From assembly GCA_045576855.1 (NCBI GenBank), contig JAZNHG010000052.1, positions 62,001 to 126,000 on the forward strand: a DNA stretch of 64,000 nt, in the 5' to 3' direction. The position numbers and the translations under genes were made by a program. Positions 35,184 to 44,605 of the stretch are shown here, one piece after another. Below the pieces are notes generated by a model. That model ran no database searches. It was given only the letters and a program-made list of their open reading frames with translations, and was not told where the DNA came from. Every line of letters starts with the position of its first letter. Position 1 is the stretch's first letter. This stretch comes from Colimorpha sp045576855. Its GTDB lineage: Bacteria > Bacteroidota > Bacteroidia > Bacteroidales > P3.

Positions 35184-36198
35184 AGTCAATCTGCTGGGGA
35201 TGACGCTGGCGCAACTGCAGGAGCTCTGCGCCGCCGAAGGCTTTCCCCGCTTCACGGCCAAGCAGCTCTGCGACTGGATGTACCGCAAGCGCGTTGACAG
35301 CATCGATGCCATGACCAACCTCTCGCTGGCACAACGGGCCCGGCTGAGCGAAGTGGCCTACATAGGCCGCGAGACACCGGTGCGCTGCCAGGTGTCGAAA
35401 GACGGCACAAAGAAATACCTCTTCGGCGTGGCAACACATGAGGCGACCAGCCACATAGAGACCGTCTATATCCCCGACGACGACCGAGCCACCCTCTGCG
35501 TCAGCTGCCAGGTGGGCTGCAAGATGGGCTGCCGATTCTGCGTCACCGGACAGCAGGGGTTCCACGGCAACCTCAGCGCCGGCGACATACTCAACCAGCT
35601 CTTCTCCATCCCGGAATTCGAACAACTGACCAACGTGGTCTTCATGGGCATGGGCGAACCGATGGACAATCTGGACGCCGTGCTCGCCGCCACCCAGGTG
35701 CTCACCGCCCCCTGGGGCCTCGGCTGGAGCCCCAAGCGCATCACCGTCAGCACCGTCGGCCTCATCCCCAGCCTGCGGCGTTTCCTGGACGAGAGCCAGT
35801 GCCACCTGGCCATCAGCCTGCACAACCCCGTGCCGCAAGAACGGCTGCAGATGATGCCCGTGCAGAAAGCCTACCCGCTGAACGAGGTGCTGGCCCTGCT
35901 ACGGCAATACAACTGGAGCGGCCAGCGGCGCCTCTCGTTCGAATACACCATGTTCCGCGGGCTGAACGACGACCTCGGCCATGCCGCCAAACTGGTGGAG
36001 GCACTGAAGGGACTCGACTGCCGCGTGAACCTGATACGCTTCCACGAGTCGCCCGAGGCACCCTACCGCACCTCCATGCCCACCGCCATCCAAAACTTCC
36101 AGAACTACCTGAACCGCAACGGCCTCGTCTGCACCCTCCGCGCCTCGCGCGGTCAGGACATAGACGCCGCCTGCGGTCTGCTGGCCGGGAAAGAATAA
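35167..36198 (+). CDS. rlmN: Dual-specificity rRNA/tRNA adenine-C2 methyltransferase (RlmN)
   Basis: 343 residues. The radical SAM triad is CKMGCRFC (C-x3-C-x2-C) near residue 119; the second catalytic Cys lies in DIDAACGLLAG at the C-terminus. GEPMDNLDAVLAA and STVGLIPSLRRF are also typical. RlmN methylates A2503 of 23S rRNA and A37 of some tRNAs. It begins 19 bp after the PBP1A stop. The first seven residues are coded by a heptamer repeat; translation might also begin at the ATG of GMTLAQLQ, residue 12, because family members commonly start near that LLGMTL motif. Confidence 0.95.
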   Translation: MSYELRVNLLGMTLAQLQELCAAEGFPRFTAKQLCDWMYRKRVDSIDAMTNLSLAQRARLSEVAYIGRETPVRCQVSKDGTKKYLFGVATHEATSHIETVYIPDDDRATLCVSCQVGCKMGCRFCVTGQQGFHGNLSAGDILNQLFSIPEFEQLTNVVFMGMGEPMDNLDAVLAATQVLTAPWGLGWSPKRITVSTVGLIPSLRRFLDESQCHLAISLHNPVPQERLQMMPVQKAYPLNEVLALLRQYNWSGQRRLSFEYTMFRGLNDDLGHAAKLVEALKGLDCRVNLIRFHESPEAPYRTSMPTAIQNFQNYLNRNGLVCTLRASRGQDIDAACGLLAGKE

Positions 36199-36831
36199 TC
36201 CATTCCCCGACGGCAGACGTTTCCCGACAGCAAGACAGCACACACTTGGCCGCAGCCCATAACTGCCTGTTGCCAAGTGTATAGCATTATAGCCCGCGGC
36301 AATCTCGCTCGCGGCAATCCCTTCCCTGGCAATATCCCTATGCCGGAGGCACACCACCTGCATCTCATCTGTCTCGGAACGACACATCGCGCATGTCGAC
36401 CCACAATCGGGCCGAACCTGGCACCAGCGACCGGACGTACCTCCCGGCTCTGGCAGCTTGTCTTCGACCATTTCCATCGTTGCAACCTTACCCCGCAGAC
36501 TGGAGAAGAAAGCCCGACGACCCATCGCCGTCGTCATCGGCCACCGTCCCCGACGCCCCCGACAGAAGGTCAAGAGGCTGACATCCCATATACATTTATA
36601 TATATAACAGTATTCATCACCTAGATAACTCTTGCAAAAAGAGGACAGCGTTTAGCGAGCGGATAGAGAGGGGTAAGAGGGGGGTAAGAGGGGGTCTTGG
36701 GAAAACCTGATTTAGAGGCGGTTGTGGCGGGCACTTCGTCGCCATTTTTCATTTCCGAATCAATTATTGAATAAAAAAACAAGGCATCCATCGGACGCCT
36801 TGCCTTGCTGTGTAATAGTCTGAAAACAAGC
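36199..36831. other. 633-bp intergenic region without a recognised gene
   Basis: No supported coding sequence. A perfect 9-bp inverted repeat (acacttggc 36242-36250 / gccaagtgt 36272-36280) with a 21-nt loop lies 44 bp after rlmN and may end its transcript. At 36668-36699 there are two near-copies of an 11-bp unit (gaggggtaaga, ggggggtaaga) plus a degenerate third, perhaps a further member of the 11-bp repeat class. The galK terminator is at the right end. Confidence 0.6.
36780..36802 (-). terminator. Terminator after galK
   Basis: Stem CAAGGC-A-TCC / GGA-C-GCCTTG with a short loop and one A/C mismatch, 30 bp beyond the galK stop. It is followed on the minus strand by a run of seven T. Confidence 0.75.
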
Positions 36832-37965
36832 CTATAGCCTTCGGGCACCGTCGCCGATGGCCACGGGAATGGGCTTGCAGTCGATGCCGAAACGTGCGCG
36901 GTAGGTCTGCTGCACCTCGGCGACAAAACGGTCGTATCGGTCCGTGCGGACAAGATTGATGGTGCAGCCGCCGAAGCCGCCACCCATCATACGGGAACCG
37001 CTGACGCCCATGCGCCGGGCCTCGCCGACCAGGAAGTCCAACTCGGGGCAACTCACCTCGTATTCGCGCTTCAGGCCCTCGTGGGTGAGGTTCATCTGGT
37101 GCCCCACCTCCTCGTAGTCGCCGGTCTCGAGTGCGTCGCATACAGCCATCACACGGTCGTACTCGCCCAGCACGTAGGTGGCACGGCGATAGTCGACGGC
37201 ATCTATCCTGACACGCAGCCGGTGGAGCATGGCCCACGTGCAGTCGCGCAGTGTTTCCACACGTGCCATGCTGGCAACGCGTTCGCATGAGGCGCGGCGC
37301 TCGTTGTAGGGCGAGCCCACCAACTCGTGCCGCACACAGCTGTTGACCAGCACCAGGCGGTAGTCCACCGGGTTCCACGGGTAGTATTCGAAATGTCCGC
37401 TGCGGCAATCGAGCCTCACCAGATGGCCTTTGCGGCCGTGCATGGATGCAAACTGGTCCATGATGCCGCACTTCACACCGACATATTTGTGCTCTGTGGC
37501 CTGACCGACGCGGGCCATCGTCATGCGGTCCAAGTGCCCCTCGTAGAGGTCGTTGAGCGCCGTGGCGAAGCAACTCTCCAGCGCCGCCGACGAGCTCATG
37601 CCCGCACCCAGCGGCACATCGCCACCATAGACGGCGTCGAAGCCCTCGACGTTCACGCCAGCCGCAATCATCTCGCGCACCACACCGTAGACGTAGCGGA
37701 AGTTGACATCGTCTGGCCCCACCATGCTGTCGACGTCAAAGGTGCATTCCTGTTCTAAATCAGCAGCATAGAGACGCACTGTGCGCCCGCCATTGGGCCG
37801 CACCACAGCCGTGATGCCCTGTTCCACTGCGCCGGGAAAGACAAATCCGCCGTTATAGTCGGTGTGTTCCCCGATGAGGTTGATGCGTCCTGGCGCAAAA
37901 TAAGCTGTACCTTGTCCACCGAAACGGGTGGTAAAAAGAGAACTGAGTTTATCTAAGTCAATCAT
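36832..37965 (-). CDS. galK: Galactokinase
   Basis: 377 residues from the ATG at 37965. Motifs of GHMP kinases are clear: the galactokinase signature GRINLIGEHTDYNGG near residue 26, the ATP-binding PLGAGMSSSAALE near 120, and GSRMMGGGFGGCTINLV near the C-terminus. It phosphorylates alpha-galactose at C1 in the Leloir pathway. The start overlaps the galM stop by 8 bp (ATGATTGA), so a longer start is rejected. No galT or galE is in the window. Confidence 0.97.
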   Translation of the reverse strand: MIDLDKLSSLFTTRFGGQGTAYFAPGRINLIGEHTDYNGGFVFPGAVEQGITAVVRPNGGRTVRLYAADLEQECTFDVDSMVGPDDVNFRYVYGVVREMIAAGVNVEGFDAVYGGDVPLGAGMSSSAALESCFATALNDLYEGHLDRMTMARVGQATEHKYVGVKCGIMDQFASMHGRKGHLVRLDCRSGHFEYYPWNPVDYRLVLVNSCVRHELVGSPYNERRASCERVASMARVETLRDCTWAMLHRLRVRIDAVDYRRATYVLGEYDRVMAVCDALETGDYEEVGHQMNLTHEGLKREYEVSCPELDFLVGEARRMGVSGSRMMGGGFGGCTINLVRTDRYDRFVAEVQQTYRARFGIDCKPIPVAIGDGARRL

Positions 37966-38971
37966 TTCGAATGAGGTTGAATATCGTAGTGCTATGGAAT
38001 GGGCAACCGGGCAGGAGGCGTCCGGTCGACTCGGGCCAATGGCGGTTGGGCGAGTCGGGATATTGCTGTGTCTCCAGGCATACGGCGCTGCGGCGGGGAT
38101 AAGCGATACCCTGTTTGCCCACAACCCCATCCAGATAGTTGCCCGTATAGAGCTGCAGACCAGGCGCATCCGTAATAACCTGCAACATTATATCCGTCCG
38201 CGGGCAATAGAGCGTGGCCACCATCGTGGGCACTCCGGGTCCGAAGCGGTGGTTGAGCACAAAATTATGGTCATAGCCACGGCCGATATGCAGCTGATTG
38301 TCGTTGGCCTCTATGTCGCGGCCGATGGCTTTCGGCAGTCGGAAATCGAAAGGCGTACCCTCGACGGAGCGGTGCTTCGCCAGCGGTATGGAGTATTGGT
38401 CGATGGGAGTGTAACGGTAGGAGTCAATCCACAGCACATGGTCATTGATAGAGGTGTCGGGTTGTCCGCTGAGGTTGAAGTAGCTGTGGTTGGTCATATT
38501 GATTACCGTCGGCTTGTCGGTGGCGGCATGATAGTCTATACGGAGGCCGCCGTCTTCGTCCAGGGTGTAGACCACACGCACCTGCACCGTGCCGGGAAAT
38601 CCGTTGTCTCCGTCGGGGCTGGTGAGCGTCAGCTCGAGCCGTGTGTCCGAACTGCCGGCCACCTCGAAGAGCGAATACTGCCACCCCCGCGGACCGCCGT
38701 GCAGACAGTTGGGACCGTCGTTCTGCGGCAGCTGCACGATATCCCAGTCTATAGCGAAACGCCCGCGGGCCAGACGGTTGGCGTAGCGTCCGATGACGGC
38801 ACCGAAGTCGCTCTTGTGATGCTCGTACAGGTAGTCCTCCGGGCTGTCGAAGCCCTGTACAACGTCAATGTCGTCCACGAGCATCCGCACAATACGGGCA
38901 CCCAGATTGGTGATGTCAACCCTGAGACGGCCTGCCGTCAGGGTGAAAAGCTGTAATTCTGTATTGTTCAT
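37958..38971 (-). CDS. galM: Aldose 1-epimerase (galactose mutarotase)
   Basis: 337 residues, standard length. Conserved parts: GAVIGRYANRLARGRF, NCLHGGPRGW (catalytic His region), TNHSYFNLSG with the second His, and HNFVLN. A catalytic Glu is expected in AVCLETQQYPDSPN near the end. It interconverts alpha and beta anomers and feeds galK. It lies 5 bp after the hypothetical gene at 38977 and overlaps galK by 8 bp, so the three form one operon. Confidence 0.95.
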   Translation of the reverse strand: MNNTELQLFTLTAGRLRVDITNLGARIVRMLVDDIDVVQGFDSPEDYLYEHHKSDFGAVIGRYANRLARGRFAIDWDIVQLPQNDGPNCLHGGPRGWQYSLFEVAGSSDTRLELTLTSPDGDNGFPGTVQVRVVYTLDEDGGLRIDYHAATDKPTVINMTNHSYFNLSGQPDTSINDHVLWIDSYRYTPIDQYSIPLAKHRSVEGTPFDFRLPKAIGRDIEANDNQLHIGRGYDHNFVLNHRFGPGVPTMVATLYCPRTDIMLQVITDAPGLQLYTGNYLDGVVGKQGIAYPRRSAVCLETQQYPDSPNRHWPESTGRLLPGCPFHSTTIFNLIRND

Positions 38972-38976
38972 CGGTG

Positions 38977-39747
38977 TTAACGCTGGCGGGGAAAGCCCGG
39001 ATTTGACTTGAGGAACTCCTGATAGTCATGCATCATACTGGTGTACATCTCTTTGCGGCTGTACACGTTATAGCATGGATGGTACTGTCGCACAGCCACC
39101 ACCCCGGCCGAGGGTGAGTAGTAGCAATGCTCGTTGAACTGCACCAGGTCGGTATATACATGGTCGCGAAGGAACTTAACCAGCAGGCCCTGACCGCCAG
39201 TGCACAGAATGATGTCGGCATCGTAGAGCTTGATTTGCTCGGTGAGCAGGTCGGCATAGTTGTCCATGTATTTCTGCAGCACGGTGTTGCTAGCCACTTT
39301 GGCATCGGGTTGCTTCTTGCAGTTGACGCGTGCGATGGGCGCATTCTCGTAGAATCCCTGCAGACGCGTCTCGTTGTCGGCCCGGCTGAAAGAGACCACC
39401 TTACGGTCAGGAATATTCATAAGCCCGTAGACCCATAGCTCAAGGTTGGGAAAGAAGCGGTAGGCCGTGCGGCAGGTGAGGCGGGGCGAGGGCACGCGTC
39501 CGCTTTCGGCACGCAAGTCCCAGCCGTCTTCATCATAGAGTTCCTTGGTGAGCACCAGCAGACGCAGGCTTGCGTCGGACCACAGTTGCTCTTCGTCGGC
39601 CTTGCGGTGCACCTGACAATAGCCATCGAACCAGAGTTCGCCACGGTAGAGCAGACCGTCCTTAGTGATCTCGTCGCTGTCGCGCAGCTCGCGTGCACGC
39701 TCGGCCCAACGGTCGAAAAGCTGCTCTTCTTTCTTATGATATTTCAT
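38977..39747 (-). CDS. Hypothetical protein, possibly uracil-DNA-glycosylase-like fold
   Basis: 256 residues, no signal or membrane segment. A stretch at about 75-235 (LRLLVLTKELYDEDGWDLR, ARVNCKKQPDAKVASN, LLTEQIKLYDADIILCTGGQGLLVKFL, VVAVRQYHPCY) resembles the pattern of uracil-DNA-glycosylase-superfamily proteins, in which a strand ending in CxG is followed by a His-Pro motif. This is a weak resemblance from reading, and no catalytic role is claimed. It heads the galM-galK operon. A TATCTTTGC-type box is 27 nt upstream. Confidence 0.5.
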   Translation of the reverse strand: MKYHKKEEQLFDRWAERARELRDSDEITKDGLLYRGELWFDGYCQVHRKADEEQLWSDASLRLLVLTKELYDEDGWDLRAESGRVPSPRLTCRTAYRFFPNLELWVYGLMNIPDRKVVSFSRADNETRLQGFYENAPIARVNCKKQPDAKVASNTVLQKYMDNYADLLTEQIKLYDADIILCTGGQGLLVKFLRDHVYTDLVQFNEHCYYSPSAGVVAVRQYHPCYNVYSRKEMYTSMMHDYQEFLKSNPGFPRQR

Positions 39748-39773
39748 GGAATCATGGTTTTATATTTCGCGAT

Positions 39774-39782
39774 GCAAAGATA
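39774..39782 (-). promoter_or_regulatory. Promoter -7 box of the gal operon
   Basis: TATCTTTGC on the minus strand, 27 nt before the ATG of the first gene. Confidence 0.65.
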
Positions 39783-39849
39783 CGAATAAATTGACAGCCT
39801 TGCAAATATACATTATATTTTAACTATAATTATGATTTCAGCCTGCCTC

Positions 39850-40539
39850 TCAGCCAGCAATGGTGAGAGTGGCAACGCTGAGGCGAAGGCCGTCGACGAC
39901 AAGCATAGGGTCGGCACAGGCACAGAGTGTGGCGCCAGTGGTGAGCACATCGTCGACCAGCAGCACATGGTGGCCGGCCAGACGCTCGGGATGGCGCACA
40001 GAGAAGGCGCCCGCGACGTTGTCTGCACGGCGCAGGCCGCTTTGCCGGCTCTGCTTTCGCGTGTATCGCTGCCTCACGACAGCGGCCGATTCTATCGGCC
40101 GAGGGAAGACTTCGGCAATGCCGCAACAGATTAGCTCAGACTGGTTATACCCACGAGCCAGCCGACGTCGCCAATGGAGCGGCACGGGAACCAGTAGGTC
40201 AGTGTCGTCGAAGCGACCGCTGCCAGCCAACGCCAACCCCAGCTGCCGCCCCATCATGAGGCAGAGTCTGTCGTTGCCGTGATACTTCATGGCATGCACC
40301 ACACGCTGCACCGTGCTGTCGTGATGGAAACGATACAGCGACATGGCGGCCTGCAGATGGATACGACCTGCCAGCTTGCGCTCGACTGCGTTGTCCGACT
40401 CTTCGGCCAGCCCCGTCTCATCCAACTCGGAAAGGCAGTGCATACATATCTGCCGTTCGCCGGCAGCCAGCACCCGTCCGCAGGCAGCACAGGTGGACGG
40501 GAACAGCACCTGCAGAAGGGAGGTCAGGACTTGACGCAT
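39850..40539 (-). CDS. ComF family phosphoribosyltransferase-like protein
   Basis: 229 residues from the ATG at 40539. The N-terminal zinc ribbon has CAACGRVL and CMHCLSEL (two CxxC). The phosphoribosyltransferase domain ends in the PRPP-binding motif VLLVDDVLTTGATL. ComF is linked with DNA uptake in other bacteria; in Bacteroidota its role is unclear. Its start overlaps the end of queA by 16 bp, so it is the last gene of the pssA-queA-comF unit. Confidence 0.9.
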   Translation of the reverse strand: MRQVLTSLLQVLFPSTCAACGRVLAAGERQICMHCLSELDETGLAEESDNAVERKLAGRIHLQAAMSLYRFHHDSTVQRVVHAMKYHGNDRLCLMMGRQLGLALAGSGRFDDTDLLVPVPLHWRRRLARGYNQSELICCGIAEVFPRPIESAAVVRQRYTRKQSRQSGLRRADNVAGAFSVRHPERLAGHHVLLVDDVLTTGATLCACADPMLVVDGLRLSVATLTIAG

Positions 40540-41738
40540 GGCAGGAAGAGACAGCTGTCGCCATAGCTGAGGAAGCGGAAGCCGTGGTCGAGGGCATAGC
40601 GGTAGCACTCGCGCCAACGGTCGCCGATGAGGGCCGAGACAAGCAGCAGCAGGGTGCTCTTGGGTTGGTGGAAATTGGTAACCAAACCATCGACCACATG
40701 GTAGCCATAGCCGGGGGCAATCATCAGGCGGGTCTCACCAACCAGGGTATCGGTGTGCCGTTCGTCCAGCCAACGCACTATATTCTGCATTGCGTCGGCC
40801 ACAGGAATGGGCTCCAGCGTATAGGGGACCCACTGCCCGACCTGCATCGGCACACCTGGCTCTTGTTGCAGACGTACACCGTACCAGTAGAGGCTCTCCA
40901 GCGTACGCACCGAGGTGGTGCCCACAGCTACCAGCGGCCGCTCGCGACGACCCAGGGTCTCGACCAGCGCACGGTCGACGACCACATGCTCCGTATGCAT
41001 CTCATGCTCGCCGATGGTGGGGGTGGAAACGGGCTTGAAGGTGCCCGCACCGACGTGCAGGGTGACATAGCGGGTGCTGAAACCCTGCTGCCGCAGCTGT
41101 TCCAGCAGCGCGGGGGTGAAGTGCAAACCCGCGGTAGGGGCCGCCACCGACCCGTCGTGGTGGGCATATACCGTCTGGTAGCGCACCGCATCGTCGGCCT
41201 CGGCGTCACGTCCCAGGTATGGAGGCAAGGGTATCACTCCGGCGGCATCTATGACTTCGGCAAAGCTGCGGCCACCCGTCCAGCTGAAGTCCACCACCCA
41301 GGCATTGCCTATTGCCTCGCGCCGTTCGGCCGACAGGCAGAATTCCTCGCTATCCACGCGCCACTTTCCGCTCAGCTTGCCCTCCTTCCACTTCTTGTTG
41401 TTGCCAATGAAGCAGGTCCAGCGGCAGCGCTCATGCTGGGCGAAAGCCTCGGTGACATCCATGCCGTGCGGCTCGAGACAGAACACTTCGATGACGGCAC
41501 CCGTCTCCTTGCGGAAGAGCAGACGGGCATGAATGACGCGCGTGTCGTTGAATACAAGCATCGCCCCCTGGGGCAACAGAGCCGGAAGGTCGTAGAAATG
41601 ATGCTCGCTGATAGCGTCACCCTTCAGGCAAAGCAGCTTGGAGTGGTCACGTTCGGGCAGCGGATGGCGCGCAATGCGCTCGTCGGGCAGGGGATAGTCG
41701 TAGTCCTCGATGCGTATGGCTTGCAGGTCACTGAGCAT
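40524..41738 (-). CDS. queA: S-adenosylmethionine:tRNA ribosyltransferase-isomerase
   Basis: 404 residues, somewhat longer than the 340-360 typical size. Conserved parts: IRIEDYDYPLPDERIARHPLPERDHSKLL, VFNDTRVIHARL, VAAPTAGLHFTPALLEQL, HVGAGTFKPV, and FHQPKSTLLLLVSALIG. QueA transfers the ribosyl group of SAM to make epoxyqueuosine in tRNA. The start overlaps the end of pssA by 11 bp. The region around residue 120-150 (FIGNNKKWKEGKLSGKWRVDSEEFCLS) is an insertion characteristic of the Bacteroidota version. Confidence 0.95.
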   Translation of the reverse strand: MLSDLQAIRIEDYDYPLPDERIARHPLPERDHSKLLCLKGDAISEHHFYDLPALLPQGAMLVFNDTRVIHARLLFRKETGAVIEVFCLEPHGMDVTEAFAQHERCRWTCFIGNNKKWKEGKLSGKWRVDSEEFCLSAERREAIGNAWVVDFSWTGGRSFAEVIDAAGVIPLPPYLGRDAEADDAVRYQTVYAHHDGSVAAPTAGLHFTPALLEQLRQQGFSTRYVTLHVGAGTFKPVSTPTIGEHEMHTEHVVVDRALVETLGRRERPLVAVGTTSVRTLESLYWYGVRLQQEPGVPMQVGQWVPYTLEPIPVADAMQNIVRWLDERHTDTLVGETRLMIAPGYGYHVVDGLVTNFHQPKSTLLLLVSALIGDRWRECYRYALDHGFRFLSYGDSCLFLPCVKS

Positions 41739-42438
41739 GATGACGGCGCGTGATAATGGAGAAGAGTATATACCAGAGGATGATGGCGCTCAGCGCAATC
41801 CAGTTGCGCAGCACGGCAATCAGCACGGCGCAGCCCACAAGGAAGAGGTACTGCACCGAATTGGTCTTCCACGAGAGGTCCTTAAAATTGAATTTCAGCG
41901 AAAAAAGCGGCAGCTCGCTGACCATCAGCACGTCGGTAGCCAGCGCCACCACAGCCACCACGATGCCGAGCGCGAGGCCCGACACCTCGAATCCCGACAG
42001 GGCAAGGCCGACCCAGATAAGGGCATTGGACGGCACCGGCAGGCCGAGGAACGAGTGCGACTGGCGGGTGTCGATATTGAACTTGGCCAAACGGTAGGCC
42101 GCAAAGAGCGGGAGCAGCACGAAGGGAAGCATGACGAGGAACACACCCCACTGCGGCAACAGGTCGCGCATGGGCAGCTCGACGATTTTCACCATCAGGA
42201 AAGCGGGGGCCACACCCGAGGTGACCACATCGGCCAGCGAGTCCAACTGTTTGCCCAAATCGGAGGGCACCTGAAGGGCACGGGCGGCCAGGCCGTCGAA
42301 AAAGTCGAGAAAGATGCCGGCACAAATCCACAATGCCGCCAGACGCGTGTCGCCCAATGCCAACGAGGCAAAGACCGACTCCACGCCGCAGAAGAGGTTG
42401 CCGAGCGTGATAAGGTTGGGAATAAAACGCTTAATCAT
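41728..42438 (-). CDS. pssA: CDP-diacylglycerol-serine O-phosphatidyltransferase
   Basis: 236 residues with about seven membrane segments. The CDP-alcohol phosphotransferase motif reads DFFDGLAARALQVPSDLGKQ followed by LDSLAD, i.e. D-x2-D-G-x2-A-R-x8-G-x3-D-x3-D complete. The opening MIKRFIPNLITLGNLFCG is typical of PssA. It makes phosphatidylserine, the precursor of phosphatidylethanolamine. It begins 15 bp after the end of the OmpA/TPR gene and overlaps queA by 11 bp. Confidence 0.93.
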   Translation of the reverse strand: MIKRFIPNLITLGNLFCGVESVFASLALGDTRLAALWICAGIFLDFFDGLAARALQVPSDLGKQLDSLADVVTSGVAPAFLMVKIVELPMRDLLPQWGVFLVMLPFVLLPLFAAYRLAKFNIDTRQSHSFLGLPVPSNALIWVGLALSGFEVSGLALGIVVAVVALATDVLMVSELPLFSLKFNFKDLSWKTNSVQYLFLVGCAVLIAVLRNWIALSAIILWYILFSIITRRHHAQ

Positions 42439-42453
42439 CCTGATGCGTCAGGT

Positions 42454-44280
42454 TCAATCGTTGTATAGTTTCACAATGAGTTTGAAATCGGGGTCGTCCC
42501 AATATTCGCTGAACTCCACGTCGACAATGGCTTTGCGCTTGTACTCGTAGTCGTCGTCGATGGAAGCCTTGAGGTTCTTCAGGCAGTTGGTCTTGTCGCC
42601 GAGGCGGGCATAGCATATGGCGCGGAGGTAGTTGACATCCTTGTTCTGGTCGAGGCAGCAGTCGAGGGTGCGGATGGCGGTGCCGGTCTCGTCGCTCATG
42701 AGCTGTGCAAAGGCCAGGTTGTAGCTGCAGGGGTTGGTCTTGAGGGCCTGCTGGGCTTCACTGTAGTTGCCTCGCTTGAGGTTGAGTATGGGCACGTTGA
42801 CGTCGGCATCGGTGCTACCCTGACGCTTGGCCTCCTCGAAGTAGTACTTGGCCAGCGTATAGTCCTTGCGGCCAAGGCAGAGCAGGCCGGTATTGTTGAG
42901 CACATCGGGGTTGTGGGGGTTGAGGTCGCGAGCCACCTTCAGGTAGCGGTCGGCCTCGTCGTAGTCGTCCAGATAGAAGGCTATGGCACCGGCATTGTTC
43001 CATGCGGCCCACTCCTGCGGGTGGTTTTCGGTGGCCCACTTGTAGTACTTCATCTTGGTGTCGTAGTTGTAGTTGATATAGGCGGCGTACATCAGCTCGT
43101 CGAACGAGAGCTTGGCGGGGTTGATTTGGGCCTGCTTGGCCAGCTCGGCGTCGGTCTTGCGGGCCTCGCTGTAGTAGAGCGCTATCTGCGCACGGCGCAG
43201 GTTGGGGAATATCTCGTCGTTCAGCTCGGTGTAGACCTCGGCCATATTGCGGATCATCTGCTCGCGTTTGATGAGGTTCTGCTGCGTCTCCACGATGTTG
43301 ATGATGGCGTGCTTGTCCTGGATTTCGGAGCCTTCAACCATGACGACGAAGTGCACCCAGTCCTCGCCCGAGGCGCGGGTGGTGATGATGAGCTGCTTCA
43401 GCTGCTCGTATTTGTAGTATTCCACATCCTTGGCCTTGGCACGGCGGGCCATGATGGTGAGCACCTCGTCCAGTATCTTGTTGAGCTGGGCGGTGGCCAC
43501 GTCGGCACGGTTCTTCGACACGCCCACGTTGCCAGTCTCCTCGCCCTCGGGCGAAGCCCAGCCCGTGATGCTGATTTGCTTGGGCAGGCCCTGCTCCAGC
43601 ATGACGCGCTTCAGGTGCTGCAGCATACCCTGGGCGTCGAACTTCTGGTTCATAGAGAAGTTCCAGTCCAGCACCGACGTGCCGCCTTCGAAGTAGATGT
43701 CGGCCGTCTCCACGATGCCTTGCGTCTTGTTGTAGTTGATTGGCGAGATGGAGATATTGCCTTTGATATCGACCCACGACGAGGTGTTGTTCACGCCGTC
43801 GGATATCATCACCGTGTTGAACTCGACGCCTTTGCTGTCGCGAATCACGTCTTCGGCTATACGGGCATCCTCGTTGGTGTTGGCTGCCTTGTATCCCACC
43901 GGGGTGAGCGTGACGCGGCCGGTCTCCATGCCGGGCTTGAAATCGAACATATCGCTGTAGGTGAAGCGGCCTCCGTTGGCGTAGTTGATGACAGTGCCGT
44001 CGCCCTCCACGTTCTCGCCCTTCAGGGTCAGCGGCTCCAGCGGGATGGAACCTCCCTCCCAGTAGAATACCGGCTGGATGAAGACAGCGCAGTTCTTGTC
44101 GAAGTACTTCTCGGGCACCGCGCCGGTGAACTTCACCATCACCTTCTCATCCATCGTTTCCACGGGATTGGGGTTGGCGACATAGCGCACGCGGCCGCTG
44201 TTCGTTTTCATTTTTTTCAGCCCATTGCAGCCCGTGAGCAGCACGCCTGCGAGCAGAAATACCCAAAGTGTTCGTCTCAT
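42454..44280 (-). CDS. Lipoprotein with OmpA-like and TPR domains
   Basis: 608 residues from the ATG at 44280 (an ATG at 44292 is also possible). Lipobox LLTGC (Cys18). Residues about 190-340 show an OmpA-like peptidoglycan-binding pattern (STSVLDWNFSMN-like strand, ISITGWASPEGEETGNVGVSKNRADVA). From about 385 onward TPR units are visible (WAAWNNAGAIAFYLDDYDEADRYLKVARDLNPHNPDVLNNTGLLCLGRKDYTLAKYYFEEA). It probably anchors at the outer membrane and holds a complex; similar lipoproteins are widespread in Bacteroidales. It has its own upstream gap of 313 bp. Confidence 0.8.
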   Translation of the reverse strand: MRRTLWVFLLAGVLLTGCNGLKKMKTNSGRVRYVANPNPVETMDEKVMVKFTGAVPEKYFDKNCAVFIQPVFYWEGGSIPLEPLTLKGENVEGDGTVINYANGGRFTYSDMFDFKPGMETGRVTLTPVGYKAANTNEDARIAEDVIRDSKGVEFNTVMISDGVNNTSSWVDIKGNISISPINYNKTQGIVETADIYFEGGTSVLDWNFSMNQKFDAQGMLQHLKRVMLEQGLPKQISITGWASPEGEETGNVGVSKNRADVATAQLNKILDEVLTIMARRAKAKDVEYYKYEQLKQLIITTRASGEDWVHFVVMVEGSEIQDKHAIINIVETQQNLIKREQMIRNMAEVYTELNDEIFPNLRRAQIALYYSEARKTDAELAKQAQINPAKLSFDELMYAAYINYNYDTKMKYYKWATENHPQEWAAWNNAGAIAFYLDDYDEADRYLKVARDLNPHNPDVLNNTGLLCLGRKDYTLAKYYFEEAKRQGSTDADVNVPILNLKRGNYSEAQQALKTNPCSYNLAFAQLMSDETGTAIRTLDCCLDQNKDVNYLRAICYARLGDKTNCLKNLKASIDDDYEYKRKAIVDVEFSEYWDDPDFKLIVKLYND

Positions 44281-44524
44281 TGTATGTGTCATTCTTTAAT
44301 TTATATCAATCATTACCAAGAAGATACAGCGAACCACAGCCCGCCATGCCTTTCATGTTTCAATCTGCAAATATACGTTTTTTTTACAATACGGCAACAT
44401 ATTTTTTCAAGCGCACGGGAGCGGAAGCGGCATTTTTAACATATCAAGGGGCGGAAAAGCGTCCGCCAAAGCCCGTTTTTCCACGGTACAGAGTCGCTTT
44501 TTCCAGCCTCCCGAAATGTTAAAA

Positions 44525-44584
44525 TGGTAGGATGGTGGTAGGATGGTGGTAGGATGATGGTAGGATGGTGGTAGGATGATACCC
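44525..44584. repeat. 11-bp minisatellite, five units (gatggtggtag)
   Basis: On the minus strand this is the same unit as at 13033, ctaccaccatc, with one variant catcatc unit. It starts after aaatgttaaaat and ends in gataccctccgg, both shared with the copy at 57751. It sits in the 313-bp gap 44293-44605; an upstream tttttaacat at about 44433 forms a long-range inverted match with aatgttaaaa at its edge. Confidence 0.9.
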
Positions 44585-44605
44585 TCCGGTGAGGCGCCTC
44601 TCCCC

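Noticed and set aside
36277..36624. A 115-codon plus-strand frame in the gap between rlmN and galK
   Set aside because: No start context, no domain, amino-acid make-up (P, T, R, H) of non-coding DNA, and the frame runs across an unrelated AT-rich patch.
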